Shown here: piece after piece, positions 1 to 6,564 of the stretch
How the letters are laid out: each line of letters begins with the position of its first letter
Position numbering within the stretch: position 1 is the stretch's first letter
Assembly (NCBI GenBank): GCA_023144875.1
Contig: JAGLEW010000144.1
Span: forward strand, 1 to 12,000
Reading direction: 5' to 3'
DNA length: 12,000 nt
Source of the DNA: Methylococcales bacterium
Lineage (GTDB): Bacteria > Pseudomonadota > Gammaproteobacteria > Methylococcales > Methylomonadaceae
Program-made: the position numbers and the translations under genes
The notes under the pieces: generated by a model
Seen by the model: only the letters and a program-made list of their open reading frames with translations
The model's database searches: none
Told to the model about the DNA's origin: nothing

Positions 1-353
1 TATATATTCAACACTGTCTTGATAACACATTTGGGGGGACAGGAGGTATACCTTGCTATATTGGTTATAATATGTGGGATAGAGAGTTAAACATATACTA
101 TAAAAAACTTTATTCCTCGTTGAGTAAAAAGGCTAAAAGTATTCTTAAAAAATCACAGAAGTCTTGGTTGAAAAAGCGAGATTTAAGTATTGAATCTAAT
201 TCTCGTTTGTTAGATAAAAAATATACAGAGCCAGGAACTATTTATTTATTAATACGTGCTGGTGATGCTGATTCAGCCATTACTCCTATAATAAAGCAAA
301 GAGCCTTATTCTTAAAAAAACAATTTGAATCAGCCGTCACGAATAATAAGTAA
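1..353 (+). CDS. LprI-like (DUF1311) protein, 5' end outside window
   Basis: The frame is open from base 3 to the TAA at 351-353, so the gene starts before the window; the ATG at 72 is internal. Upstream of that Met the frame encodes two cysteines around a Gly-rich GGTGGIPC stretch. It continues with WDRELNIYYKKL, then K-x2-QKSWLKKRD, then a YTEPGT segment and a closing helix. This order (Cys, W-D-x-LN-x2-Y, Q-x2-W-x3-RD, GT, RA-x2-L) is the pattern of the lysozyme-inhibitor LprI N-terminal domain (DUF1311), found in small periplasmic or lipid-anchored proteins. The signal peptide cannot be seen. Role as a lysozyme inhibitor is known only for some family members and is not shown here. The gene stops directly before the first copy of a 16-bp dispersed repeat. 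Confidence 0.75.
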   Translation, partial: YIQHCLDNTFGGTGGIPCYIGYNMWDRELNIYYKKLYSSLSKKAKSILKKSQKSWLKKRDLSIESNSRLLDKKYTEPGTIYLLIRAGDADSAITPIIKQRALFLKKQFESAVTNNK

Positions 354-369
354 CTATCGGGACTTGACA
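354..369 (+). repeat. 16-bp dispersed direct repeat, copy 1
   Basis: CTATCGGGACTTGACA begins at the base after the LprI-like stop codon and is repeated exactly at 4076-4091 in the same orientation. No inverted copy was found by eye. A solo transposon end, a remnant of one, or a genome-wide intergenic repeat would all fit. Confidence 0.6.
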
Positions 370-374
370 TATAG

Positions 375-1036
375 CTCTATCTTGAAAACCCCTTATTAAC
401 AGGGGGACGAGTGCGTTTACCGATTAAAGCCTTAATTGATATGTGTTCACGTCCTTATGATGCCGAGAAAGAAAACTTATTTCCCTGTAAAGAAGGTGAT
501 TTTATTCTCTTGGGTCATGTGCATCGTTTCGAAAAATTGCCACACAAACACCAGACAGAGTCACATTTAACCGTTCTCATGCACCTGAAAGCATACCAAC
601 GGAGCATTTTTTAAAGCAAGCTATTCTTAATTTATCAACAGATCCTTTTTGGGTGGAAATTACCTTACAAATTTCCTATAAACATCGTGATGAACTATTA
701 AACCAAGTGATTAAAAAGTTAAAACTCTTTATAGAATATCAGCTTAGTAACTTGCTTTTCGCTAAACATATACTGGATTTATTAATTGATATTAATAATC
801 TCAATAATCACGCGATAGACATCATTGTTTTAGCTCAAATGCAACCTATCGCCGCTGAAAACTATTTAGCGATCAAACGTCATTTGAATAAAATATGCTT
901 GCAGGCGACTAATGAATATCGTTGGGAAATTAAACAGCTCCATGCGATTGAGCAAACTTATGCATCCTTATACACCACAAAAACATTTCGAAATTTCACC
1001 GACCCAATGGATAAAGGTTTGAGCAATGAGGCTTAA
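375..1036 (+). pseudogene. Probable decayed gene, unrecognised, in two frames
   Basis: One frame is open from 375 to 614, with a GTG at 411 preceded by AGGGGG. It encodes a short, plausible segment (LPIKALIDMCSRPYDAEKEN). A second frame is open from 500 to the TAA at 1034-1036 and has no ATG, GTG or TTG before the GTG at 653. Its reading before 653 (HFLKQAILNLSTDPFWVE) runs smoothly into the helical, Leu/Ile/Asn-rich sequence after it, so the GTG at 653 is probably not a real start. The simplest reading is one former gene with a frameshift around 500-600. The end overlaps the following glycosidase start by 11 bp, suggesting the two were once translationally coupled. I do not recognise the family. 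It could instead be two small genes, or an intact gene with an unusual start. Confidence 0.4.
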
Positions 1037-1997
1037 TAATTTTTTTATTTTTTTTCTTATGATTTTTAGCCTATTTTTTTCTCAGGTGGTCAGCGCTAAA
1101 ATGGATTATCGGCAAGCGATGAGGGACTTTGTTATTTCACTGTCGAAAGAAGCTAAAAACCGTCGCTCAAATTTTATTGTTATTCCCCAAAATGGGCAGG
1201 AATTAATCACCGATACAGGGGATGCCAAGGGACAGTTGCAAAAAAATTATCTAAAAGCCATTGATGCCACAGGCCGAGAAAATATGTTTTATGGCTACAA
1301 TCAAGATAATCAAAAAACCCCTGCTGAAGATCGTGAATTTTTACGAAAACTGTCCTTGTTAAATAAAAATAATAACGTTCCTGTGTTGGCGACCGATTAT
1401 TGCTCGTCAAAAAATAAGATAGACGATTCTTATGCCATTAATCAAAAAAATGGCTTTATTTCATTTGCAGCAACCAAGCGTGATTTAACCGTTATTCCAC
1501 GTTACCCTGCTAAAATTCATAATGAAAATGGGCAGGATATTCATAAAATAGCGCAGGCAAAAAACTTTTTATATCTTATTAATGGCGATCATTACCCAAA
1601 CAAAAAATCGTTTATAAAAGCCGTGTCTAAAACCAATTATGACGTGGTTATTATGGATTTATATCATAACGAAATATTATTTAGCGCCAAGGACGTTGCG
1701 CAATTAAAAATAAAAAAGAATGGGGGAAAGCGTTTATTGATTGCTTATATGAGTATTGGTGAAGCCGAAGATTATCGCTATTATTGGCAAAAAAAATGGC
1801 GGTCTAACAAACCAAGCTGGCTCGAACCTGAAAACCCTGATTGGAAAGGAAATTATAAAGTAAAATATTGGAGCGCAGACTGGCAAGCCATTATTTTTGG
1901 GCGTAAAGATTCGTATTTAACTAAAATAATAAATGCCAATTTTGATGGGGCTTATTTGGATATTATTGATGGTTTTGAGTATTTTATGGAGCAGTAA
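1026..1997 (+). CDS. Secreted GH114/TM1410-like glycoside hydrolase
   Basis: This 323-residue protein has a hydrophobic signal peptide (about residues 1-24, ending VVSA before K25). Its C-terminal part carries the hallmarks of the TM1410/GH114 (endo-alpha-1,4-polygalactosaminidase-like) TIM-barrel family: AYMSIGEAEDYRYYW (240-254), a PSWLEPENPDW segment (263-273), VKYWSADWQ (279-287) and GAYLDIIDGFEYF (308-320). The acidic residues E246, E248 and D312 are the best active-site candidates. The middle (80-215) fits the first half of the barrel. Known relatives act on galactosamine-containing exopolysaccharides and occur near biofilm genes, but the substrate here is not shown. Start: ATG 1026 with AAAGG about 10 bases upstream. 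It overlaps the preceding decayed frame by 11 bp and converges on the EamA gene with a 14-bp overlap, so its terminator, if any, lies inside that gene. Confidence 0.8.
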   Translation: MRLNNFFIFFLMIFSLFFSQVVSAKMDYRQAMRDFVISLSKEAKNRRSNFIVIPQNGQELITDTGDAKGQLQKNYLKAIDATGRENMFYGYNQDNQKTPAEDREFLRKLSLLNKNNNVPVLATDYCSSKNKIDDSYAINQKNGFISFAATKRDLTVIPRYPAKIHNENGQDIHKIAQAKNFLYLINGDHYPNKKSFIKAVSKTNYDVVIMDLYHNEILFSAKDVAQLKIKKNGGKRLLIAYMSIGEAEDYRYYWQKKWRSNKPSWLEPENPDWKGNYKVKYWSADWQAIIFGRKDSYLTKIINANFDGAYLDIIDGFEYFMEQ

Positions 1998-2892
1998 CGC
2001 CTTTTTTTGGTTTAAAAAACCAAGCAAGCAAACGATCAAAAAATTGATGGATACATAATGCGGTGAGGATTAATACCGTCCCGATGATGATTTTTAAGGT
2101 AATGGTTTCATTATTAATACTATGTCCTAAATACAGAGCAATGATGGGGGAAATTAATGGAATCATCCCGACAGTCGTGGCGGGTAAATGAATTAAAACA
2201 TAGTAATACAGCACAAAACCGATGGTTGTAGCGATTAAACCAAGGTATAGAATAGATAAAAAACTAAGCTGTGACAAACTGGGTGGTAATACTGCATCAT
2301 CAATAATCACCCATGTTATTAAATAAACGGGTAAGGCAAATAATAATCCGCCTGTGACTTGTGTGGTTGCTGGGAGTTTGGCTTGAATTCGTTTAACCCA
2401 GACCGCGCTCGCTGTTTGTATGGAAACCGCGATTAAAATGGCGATCATGCCATAAACCGCTTGTCGGTTAATGGCTAATGCTGAGCTAAACATCACCGTA
2501 AGTCCTGTCAAACCAAGCAAATAAGAGAACACTTTTCCCACACTAAAGCTGTGTTCTTTAAGCCAAATAGCGGCAAAAAAAGCGGTTAAAAAAGGCGATA
2601 AACCAAAGATAACCGAAATCCAACCAGAGGGAATAAATTGGGCTCCCCAATAAACAGAAGCCATGCAGGCATAAAGCTGTGTCGCGACCGCAAAATAAGT
2701 GCGCTTTGCTTTACTGTGCATCGGGAGTTGTTGGCGACGAAGGGTAAGCAATAACAACATGTAGACCGTGCCTAATGTCATCCGTGACATCACGCCAAAA
2801 ATAAACCCCGTCCCTTCACCACTCCATTTAATCGTAAGCGGTGTGGTTGCCCATAAAAGCACAATACTAAGATAGGCAAGTGCAACACGCAT
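1984..2892 (-). CDS. EamA/DMT-family inner-membrane transporter
   Basis: This 302-residue protein is almost entirely hydrophobic, with about ten predicted membrane helices in two EamA repeats. The first repeat begins at the N-terminus (YLSIVLLWATTPLTIKW). It ends around LSPFLTAFFAAIWLKE and GLTGLTVMFSSAL, the usual P-x-h-T/A-x-h-h-x2-hhLKE signature at the end of a half. The second half (about 145-290) ends with PLISPIIALYLGHSINNE, the equivalent motif. The length is normal for the drug/metabolite transporter superfamily. The substrate cannot be inferred from sequence; amino acids, purines or other metabolites are all possible. It lies 12 bp downstream of cytochrome c4 and is probably co-transcribed with it, although the functions have no obvious link. 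The 3' end overlaps the convergent GH114-like gene by 14 bp. Confidence 0.85.
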   Translation of the reverse strand: MRVALAYLSIVLLWATTPLTIKWSGEGTGFIFGVMSRMTLGTVYMLLLLTLRRQQLPMHSKAKRTYFAVATQLYACMASVYWGAQFIPSGWISVIFGLSPFLTAFFAAIWLKEHSFSVGKVFSYLLGLTGLTVMFSSALAINRQAVYGMIAILIAVSIQTASAVWVKRIQAKLPATTQVTGGLLFALPVYLITWVIIDDAVLPPSLSQLSFLSILYLGLIATTIGFVLYYYVLIHLPATTVGMIPLISPIIALYLGHSINNETITLKIIIGTVLILTALCIHQFFDRLLAWFFKPKKGVTAP

Positions 2893-2904
2893 AAAATTAG
2901 GGGC

Positions 2905-3507
2905 TTATTTGGTTGAAGTTAAGCCTTTAAGCGATGAGAAATATTCAGCAATATCGTGCAATTCTTCGGTGGTTAATTTTTCAACCATTGATTTCATCAT
3001 CCCGTTTTTACGTTTTCCCGACTGATAATCCTTCATCGCTTTTTCTAAATAATTCGCATGCTGTCCTGCTAAGCGAGGATTAGTGGCTTTAGCTGTTTTA
3101 TCATCGTTATGACACGCCATACACGATTGTGCGAGCTTTTTCCCTTTGGCGATATTACCATGATAGCCGCGTGCCTTTTTTGAGCCATTCACATCGGTTG
3201 CTAAATAGGCTGCAATATTTTTCATGGTTTTTTCGGACATATCATAGCTATTTGCCATCATCGTGCCATGAGAACGATGTGATACTTTATACGCCTTTAA
3301 TGCGGCAACCGTATACGCAGGGACTTGCCCACCTAATTTTGGCACGTAATATGTTGGATAAGCATTGCTATACCCCGCGGCACTATGACAACCACGGCAG
3401 GTTTCAAAAGCCATTTTCCCTGCTTCAACATCAGCGGCATTTGCCATCATTGGAGCACTCGATAGTACGACAAACCCCAACGCAATTGTAATTGATTTTT
3501 TATTCAT
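2905..3507 (-). CDS. Periplasmic di-haem cytochrome c4
   Basis: This 200-residue protein has a cleavable signal peptide (about 1-24, ending ANA before AD). It contains two class I cytochrome c domains with haem attachment motifs CRGCH (37-41) and CMACH (129-133). Candidate distal Met ligands are M83/M84 and M170/M171. KLGGQ (57-61) and RLAGQH (145-150) mark the equivalent points in the two halves. Size, tandem arrangement and the tail ELHDIAEYFSSL match cytochrome c4, which carries electrons in the periplasm between the bc1 complex or dehydrogenases and terminal oxidases. Start: ATG 3507 with AGGAAA about 9 bases upstream. It is the first gene of a likely two-gene unit with the EamA transporter. 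A CAGGGG/CCCCTG hairpin lies in its leader. It is not the single-haem c5/c553 type, given two CxxCH motifs. Confidence 0.92.
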   Translation of the reverse strand: MNKKSITIALGFVVLSSAPMMANAADVEAGKMAFETCRGCHSAAGYSNAYPTYYVPKLGGQVPAYTVAALKAYKVSHRSHGTMMANSYDMSEKTMKNIAAYLATDVNGSKKARGYHGNIAKGKKLAQSCMACHNDDKTAKATNPRLAGQHANYLEKAMKDYQSGKRKNGMMKSMVEKLTTEELHDIAEYFSSLKGLTSTK

Positions 3508-3536
3508 TTTTTTAAATTTCCTGTTCGCTCTTAAAT

Positions 3537-3561
3537 CAGGGGAATAAATTCATTACCCCTG
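3537..3561 (-). promoter_or_regulatory. Inverted repeat in the cytochrome c4 leader
   Basis: Arms CAGGGG (3537-3542) and CCCCTG (3556-3561) are separated by 13 AT-rich bases, about 30 bases upstream of the cytochrome start and just beyond its ribosome binding site. It could be an operator or a stabilising mRNA hairpin. Read on the + strand it is followed by a T-run, but no + strand gene ends here, so a terminator is unlikely. Confidence 0.3.
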
Positions 3562-3689
3562 CGTTTTTCTACAAAATAAATGGTTAAATTAACCCTCCTA
3601 CTCTACTAAAATTAGGCTATAAATAGTAGGATTTTTGTCGTATTAACACGCTTAATTAATGATTTATTTTGTATAAACAGAGAATAGTT

Positions 3690-3839
3690 ATGGATGAAAT
3701 CGAAGAACAAATAATCCCTTTGCTCATACTTTTAGGCATTGCTGGGGTTTTTATCGCGTTATTACTGATTACACTTTTATACCTGCTTTACCACTTTCTA
3801 ACAAAAAAAATCGTTAAAAAAAATGACGATGAGCGCTGA
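3690..3839 (+). CDS. Small single-span membrane protein, 49 residues
   Basis: The ATG at 3690 opens a 49-codon frame ending in TGA at 3837-3839. The product has an acidic head (MDEIEEQ), one long hydrophobic segment (about residues 8-37, rich in Leu and Ile) and a basic then acidic tail (LTKKIVKKNDDER). This layout, with positive charges after the helix, predicts an N-out/C-in single-span inner-membrane protein. The ribosome binding site is weak (AGAG about 8 bases upstream). TATAAA at 3672-3677 could be a -10 box, but no good -35 pairs with it. It is divergent from cytochrome c4. I do not recognise a family; small subunits of respiratory complexes and short membrane regulators have similar shapes. 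The ordered charge-helix-charge layout makes chance unlikely, but no homology is shown. Confidence 0.55.
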   Translation: MDEIEEQIIPLLILLGIAGVFIALLLITLLYLLYHFLTKKIVKKNDDER

Positions 3840-4075
3840 CAATTTTAGCGCAGGCTGTTTTTTTGATAATGCTTTTTCTAAGAGGTCATAAAAAGTAAGT
3901 TCACCGAGCTAGAATTTTAACTTATATTGTTCGACTACTATTTTTAATAGGGGCATCATTACCAGACTCTATAAAGTTTGAATGAAATAAACCTATATCC
4001 TAACTGCTGTTTATGAGAATAAATCGTTCCGAAAATTTTCTATAATTCGCAACTTTTTACATTCATTATTATGAC

Positions 4076-4091
4076 CTATCGGGACTTGACA
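4076..4091 (+). repeat. 16-bp dispersed direct repeat, copy 2
   Basis: This is an exact second copy of CTATCGGGACTTGACA, also found at 354-369 right after the LprI-like gene. The two copies lie 3.7 kb apart in the same orientation, and the bases flanking them differ, so the conserved unit is short. Here the repeat lies downstream of the eight-gene operon. Confidence 0.6.
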
Positions 4092-4095
4092 ATTA

Positions 4096-4138
4096 AGCCA
4101 TTGTTTTAAATACAAGTAATTATATTTAGACAGTGGCT
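4096..4138 (+). terminator. Hairpin next to repeat copy 2, possible terminator
   Basis: AGCCATTGT (4096-4104) pairs with ACAGTGGCT (4130-4138), nine pairs including one G-U when read as + strand RNA, with a 25-base loop. The loop is long and the following T-run is poor (AGTTTT). The minus-strand version, which would end the signalling operon, has one mismatch and no T-run. It may be part of the repeat element rather than a terminator. Confidence 0.25.
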
Positions 4139-4168
4139 AGTTTTGGGTAGGAATCGGGGTAAGAAAAG

Positions 4169-4924
4169 TTATTTTTGATCAGAGGCTAATGTATCTATTA
4201 AATCAATCATAAATTCCATTTCTTCATTTTCAATTTTAAGCCACGCGTCAAAATCAAGCGCGTCTAAAACCCCTTTTCCGACAGAATTTTTATGCATTGA
4301 TGCTAATAATGTTTGGATTTCTTTTTGTCTATCGGCAAGTTCAGGCCCTATCAATAGTGAATGATAAAGTTCTTCAACATCACTGCGTAGTAATATTTTT
4401 AATTGTTTTTTGACCACATTAGACAGGTCATCATAGGCTTTGGCTAAAAAAAGTCCCGCTTCCGCTTCGCCTTTTAAAATATTTTTAACGACAATAATAT
4501 AGCTGTCATAGGTTTTTTTTACAATATTGTTTTCATTAAGATCAATCGCTTCTAATAACATCATGCTAATCATATTAACATCAGGGTTTGCTGTCATTGC
4601 AAGCTTAAGGTTAGGTTGCAAACCACACATAGTATTGATGGGGTTTTCTTCATTGACGGCAATCACCACTTCATCTAAACGGTCTTTGACTCTTGCAATG
4701 GGGACAAAACCTTTATCGCGCACCAGCCTCACCGCATCAAAAGGGTTTACATAAACAATGTCATTTTTATTATTATCAATGGCGGTTTTTTGTTCTTCAA
4801 AGCTGTTGTATAAATTTAGGTGAATATTCAGCCCAGTATTTTTTTGAAACCATGTGTTAAAAATATACCAACCTGCCAGAGAATTAGGCGGAAAATCAGG
4901 ACTTACAGTAAACATATGTGGCAT
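4169..4924 (-). CDS. PhnD-like substrate-binding domain without signal peptide
   Basis: This 251-residue protein resembles the PhnD/PF12974 periplasmic-binding fold used for phosphate, phosphite, phosphonate and related ligands. It opens with the first beta strand (FTVSPDFPPNSLAGWYIFNTWFQ), then NSFEEQKTAIDNNKNDIVYVNPFDAVRL, the usual segment where the ligand-binding hinge begins. Next come GFVPIARVKDRLDEVVIAV and a second lobe with DSYIIVVKNILKGEAEAGL. Family members normally carry a signal peptide; this one starts directly at the domain, so it is probably cytoplasmic. Start ATG 4924 has AGGAGG four bases upstream; an ATG three codons later is an alternative. It is the last gene of the operon, 16 bp after the PAS gene, with no ABC permease or ATPase in view. 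I infer a ligand sensor rather than a transporter part; the ligand is unknown. Confidence 0.7.
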   Translation of the reverse strand: MPHMFTVSPDFPPNSLAGWYIFNTWFQKNTGLNIHLNLYNSFEEQKTAIDNNKNDIVYVNPFDAVRLVRDKGFVPIARVKDRLDEVVIAVNEENPINTMCGLQPNLKLAMTANPDVNMISMMLLEAIDLNENNIVKKTYDSYIIVVKNILKGEAEAGLFLAKAYDDLSNVVKKQLKILLRSDVEELYHSLLIGPELADRQKEIQTLLASMHKNSVGKGVLDALDFDAWLKIENEEMEFMIDLIDTLASDQK

Positions 4925-4940
4925 TATGCCTCCTAGTAAT

Positions 4941-5417
4941 TTAGGTTAAGGTTTTATATAGCTTGATACTCGCATTAATGACTGAAACCGAGGGCTTACG
5001 CCGAACAGAGGTGTAGCTCACAATTTTACTCTTTCTAACATTAGGGATTACGGTGGCTTTAACCCAATAATAGCCGCCATCTTTACGTAAATTTTTAACC
5101 GCACCTTCCCATTTTCGACCCTCATTAACGGTGTTCCATAGGTCTTGAAAGGCGGCAGAAGGCATGTCAGGATGTCTTAAAATAGAGTGGCTATATCCAA
5201 TGAGTTCATCTTTTGAATAGCCTGACATTTCCACAAAAATAGGGTTTGCATGGGTAATGATCCCTTGGGTATTTGTGGTTGAGACAATCAATTTTCCTTC
5301 TGGATACGGAACTTCAATTTCAGTATAAAATACCTTTCGAGGAGATAGGCCAAACAGGTCAAGTGTTGTTTCTTTATAGTCACCAATAATATTATCGGCT
5401 TTCATGTCTTCTAACAT
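4941..5417 (-). CDS. Single PAS-domain protein, Aer-type, probably flavin-binding
   Basis: This 158-residue protein has one PAS domain (about 42-143). The core ISTT-like strand (LIVSTTNTQGIITHANPIF), MSGYSKDELIGYSHSILRHPDMP and GRKWEGAVKNLRKDGGYYWVKATV closely follow the PAS domain of the aerotaxis receptor Aer. N58, R81, H82, D84 and W103 fall at places linked to FAD binding in that family, so a flavin redox sensor is likely. There is no HAMP, kinase, GGDEF or methyl-accepting domain, so the signal must pass by protein contact. The N-terminal extension carries the DLFG motif (20-23) shared with the TPR protein of the same operon. AGGA lies 7 bases before ATG 5417. The gap to the roadblock gene is 22 bp and to the PhnD-like gene 16 bp. 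Confidence 0.85.
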   Translation of the reverse strand: MLEDMKADNIIGDYKETTLDLFGLSPRKVFYTEIEVPYPEGKLIVSTTNTQGIITHANPIFVEMSGYSKDELIGYSHSILRHPDMPSAAFQDLWNTVNEGRKWEGAVKNLRKDGGYYWVKATVIPNVRKSKIVSYTSVRRKPSVSVINASIKLYKTLT

Positions 5418-5439
5418 TTAAGCATCCTGTAACGGTTAA

Positions 5440-5802
5440 TTAAAGTAATTCAGATACGCTTTCCGCCGCTCGTTTTACGTCTAAAAAGATTAAGCCTAAT
5501 TTAGCATTCGGTTTCGCTAGCACGGTTAATACCGCTTCATCACCTGCATAAATCATGACCACATAACCTGCCGCGCCTTTGATTAATACTTGCTCTAATC
5601 CCCCTCGGTTTAATTCTTGGGCGGTTCTATCACCTAGTGACAGCATTGCAGCACTCATTGCGCCTACTCTATCCTCGTCAATTCCATGAGGAAGTGCGGC
5701 GGCAATCATTAAGCCATCTGTTGAAATAATACCTGAGGCTTCAATATCAGATGAAGTCCCATTTAATTCGGTTAGTATAGAAGTAAGCATATCTGCTCGC
5801 AT
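5440..5802 (-). CDS. Roadblock/LC7 domain protein, MglB-like
   Basis: This 120-residue protein is a single Roadblock/LC7 domain. It shows the N-terminal helix, then GIISTDGLMIAAALP (24-38), the strand pair typical of the fold. A long Ala-rich helix follows (AMSAAMLSLGDRTAQEL), then QVLIKGAAGYVVMIYAGDEAVLTVLAKPNAKLGLI (71-105) and a final helix. Such proteins dimerise and act as regulators or GTPase-activating partners of small GTPases; MglB acts on MglA in Myxococcus. The GTPase 750 bp upstream in the operon is the obvious partner. GAGGGG lies 5 bases before ATG 5802, the strongest ribosome binding site of this group apart from the PhnD-like gene. The 120-bp gap before it is the largest in the operon and could hold an internal promoter; none was convincing. 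Start could also be Met5. Confidence 0.9.
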   Translation of the reverse strand: MRADMLTSILTELNGTSSDIEASGIISTDGLMIAAALPHGIDEDRVGAMSAAMLSLGDRTAQELNRGGLEQVLIKGAAGYVVMIYAGDEAVLTVLAKPNAKLGLIFLDVKRAAESVSELL

Positions 5803-5922
5803 TGTTATCCCCTCTTTCTTTGATTAAGTAATTTATAATAAATAATGCCCTATAAGTATGGGCTATAACATCATCTTCCAAACTAAAATTTGAAATAAAT
5901 TTGTATCGATATGCTGTTTATT

Positions 5923-6564
5923 TTAGTTTTTTGTTGCATAGCGGACACTTAACGCCCATGCCAACGAAACAAATTCAGCTTGATTAAAATATGGTGTTCC
6001 TAACACGGTAATCACAAACCGATGATCACCGATAAATATTGGCCAAAAACCAACTTGGCTTTTTCCTGAGCCATTAATAACGCCCCACGCATGACTGGAT
6101 AATCCCATGTTACTCATGAGTAAACCCGATCGACGCATTTGTAATTGAGAAATTTCAGCACTTAACGCCGATAATTCTTCGGAAACTTCATGTGTAAAGC
6201 CGCTACACGCCAAATAAAACCCTTGATGATCGGCTAATAGCACTTTACCTTTATCTGAAATTTTACTGAGTAATAACGGTAAAATCTCTTCTAAAACACC
6301 CTCTGGCGAGGTAAGTGGGGCTTTTAAGCCTTGAACCCAGCCTATTTTCTGACAATGATGTAACAATTCAAAGGTTTTGTCACTGTCATCACTTTCCGCT
6401 AATGAGGATAAATTGGCCAAACTCAGCAAAGGGGTTTTTTTTAAATGTAATAAATTTTTTAAAAAAAGTCGGGTTTTATTGTCATCACTGGATGAAAGAG
6501 CATGATAAGCACCCGCAGGGGTAGGATGCAAATATAAATCATCAACTAGGGTATATTTATTCAT
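5923..6564 (-). CDS. Winged-helix-like plus roadblock-like protein
   Basis: In this 213-residue protein, the N-terminal part (about 1-82) looks like a small winged helix: FLKNLLHLKKTPLLSLANLSSL, a helix ending FELLHHCQKIGW, then VQGLKAPL. The C-terminal part (about 88-210) resembles a divergent Roadblock/LC7 domain: EEILPLLL helix, GKVLLADHQGFYLACSGF strand pair, a helix with SALSAEISQLQ, then QVGFWPIFIGDHRFVITVLGT and a closing helix. Its ATG lies inside the end of the GTPase gene (8-bp overlap), so the two are probably translationally coupled and made in similar amounts. This supports direct GTPase binding. The domain calls are by pattern only; the roadblock half is the more secure of the two. 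DNA binding by the first half is not claimed; such modules also act as protein-contact domains. Confidence 0.65.
   Translation of the reverse strand: MNKYTLVDDLYLHPTPAGAYHALSSSDDNKTRLFLKNLLHLKKTPLLSLANLSSLAESDDSDKTFELLHHCQKIGWVQGLKAPLTSPEGVLEEILPLLLSKISDKGKVLLADHQGFYLACSGFTHEVSEELSALSAEISQLQMRRSGLLMSNMGLSSHAWGVINGSGKSQVGFWPIFIGDHRFVITVLGTPYFNQAEFVSLAWALSVRYATKN

Larger units (their letters stand above)
3840..4168. other. Intergenic stretch with repeat and hairpin, no gene seen
   Basis: This 329-base gap lies between the small membrane protein and the end of the signalling operon. It is AT-rich, with no convincing reading frame in either direction. It holds the second copy of the 16-bp repeat (4076-4091) and an inverted repeat directly after it (4096-4138). 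No promoter was convincing. Confidence 0.5.

Noticed and set aside
2007..2023. TTGGTTT/AAACCAA inverted repeat as a shared terminator of the convergent glycosidase and EamA genes
   Set aside because: It is AT-rich with a 3-base loop, lies inside the EamA coding sequence, and has no T-tract following it on either strand.
3129..3491. + strand open frame antisense to cytochrome c4
   Set aside because: The minus strand encodes an unmistakable di-haem cytochrome c4; this frame has no motif and no start signal.
4169..4924. PhnD-like gene as part of a phosphonate ABC transporter
   Set aside because: No signal peptide, permease or ATPase is present, and the gene is bound into the signalling operon.
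5830..5890. Internal promoter in the 120-bp gap between the two roadblock genes
   Set aside because: TATAAA-like boxes occur but none has a reasonable -35 at 16-18 bases, and the GCCC/GGGC dyad has only a 4-bp stem.
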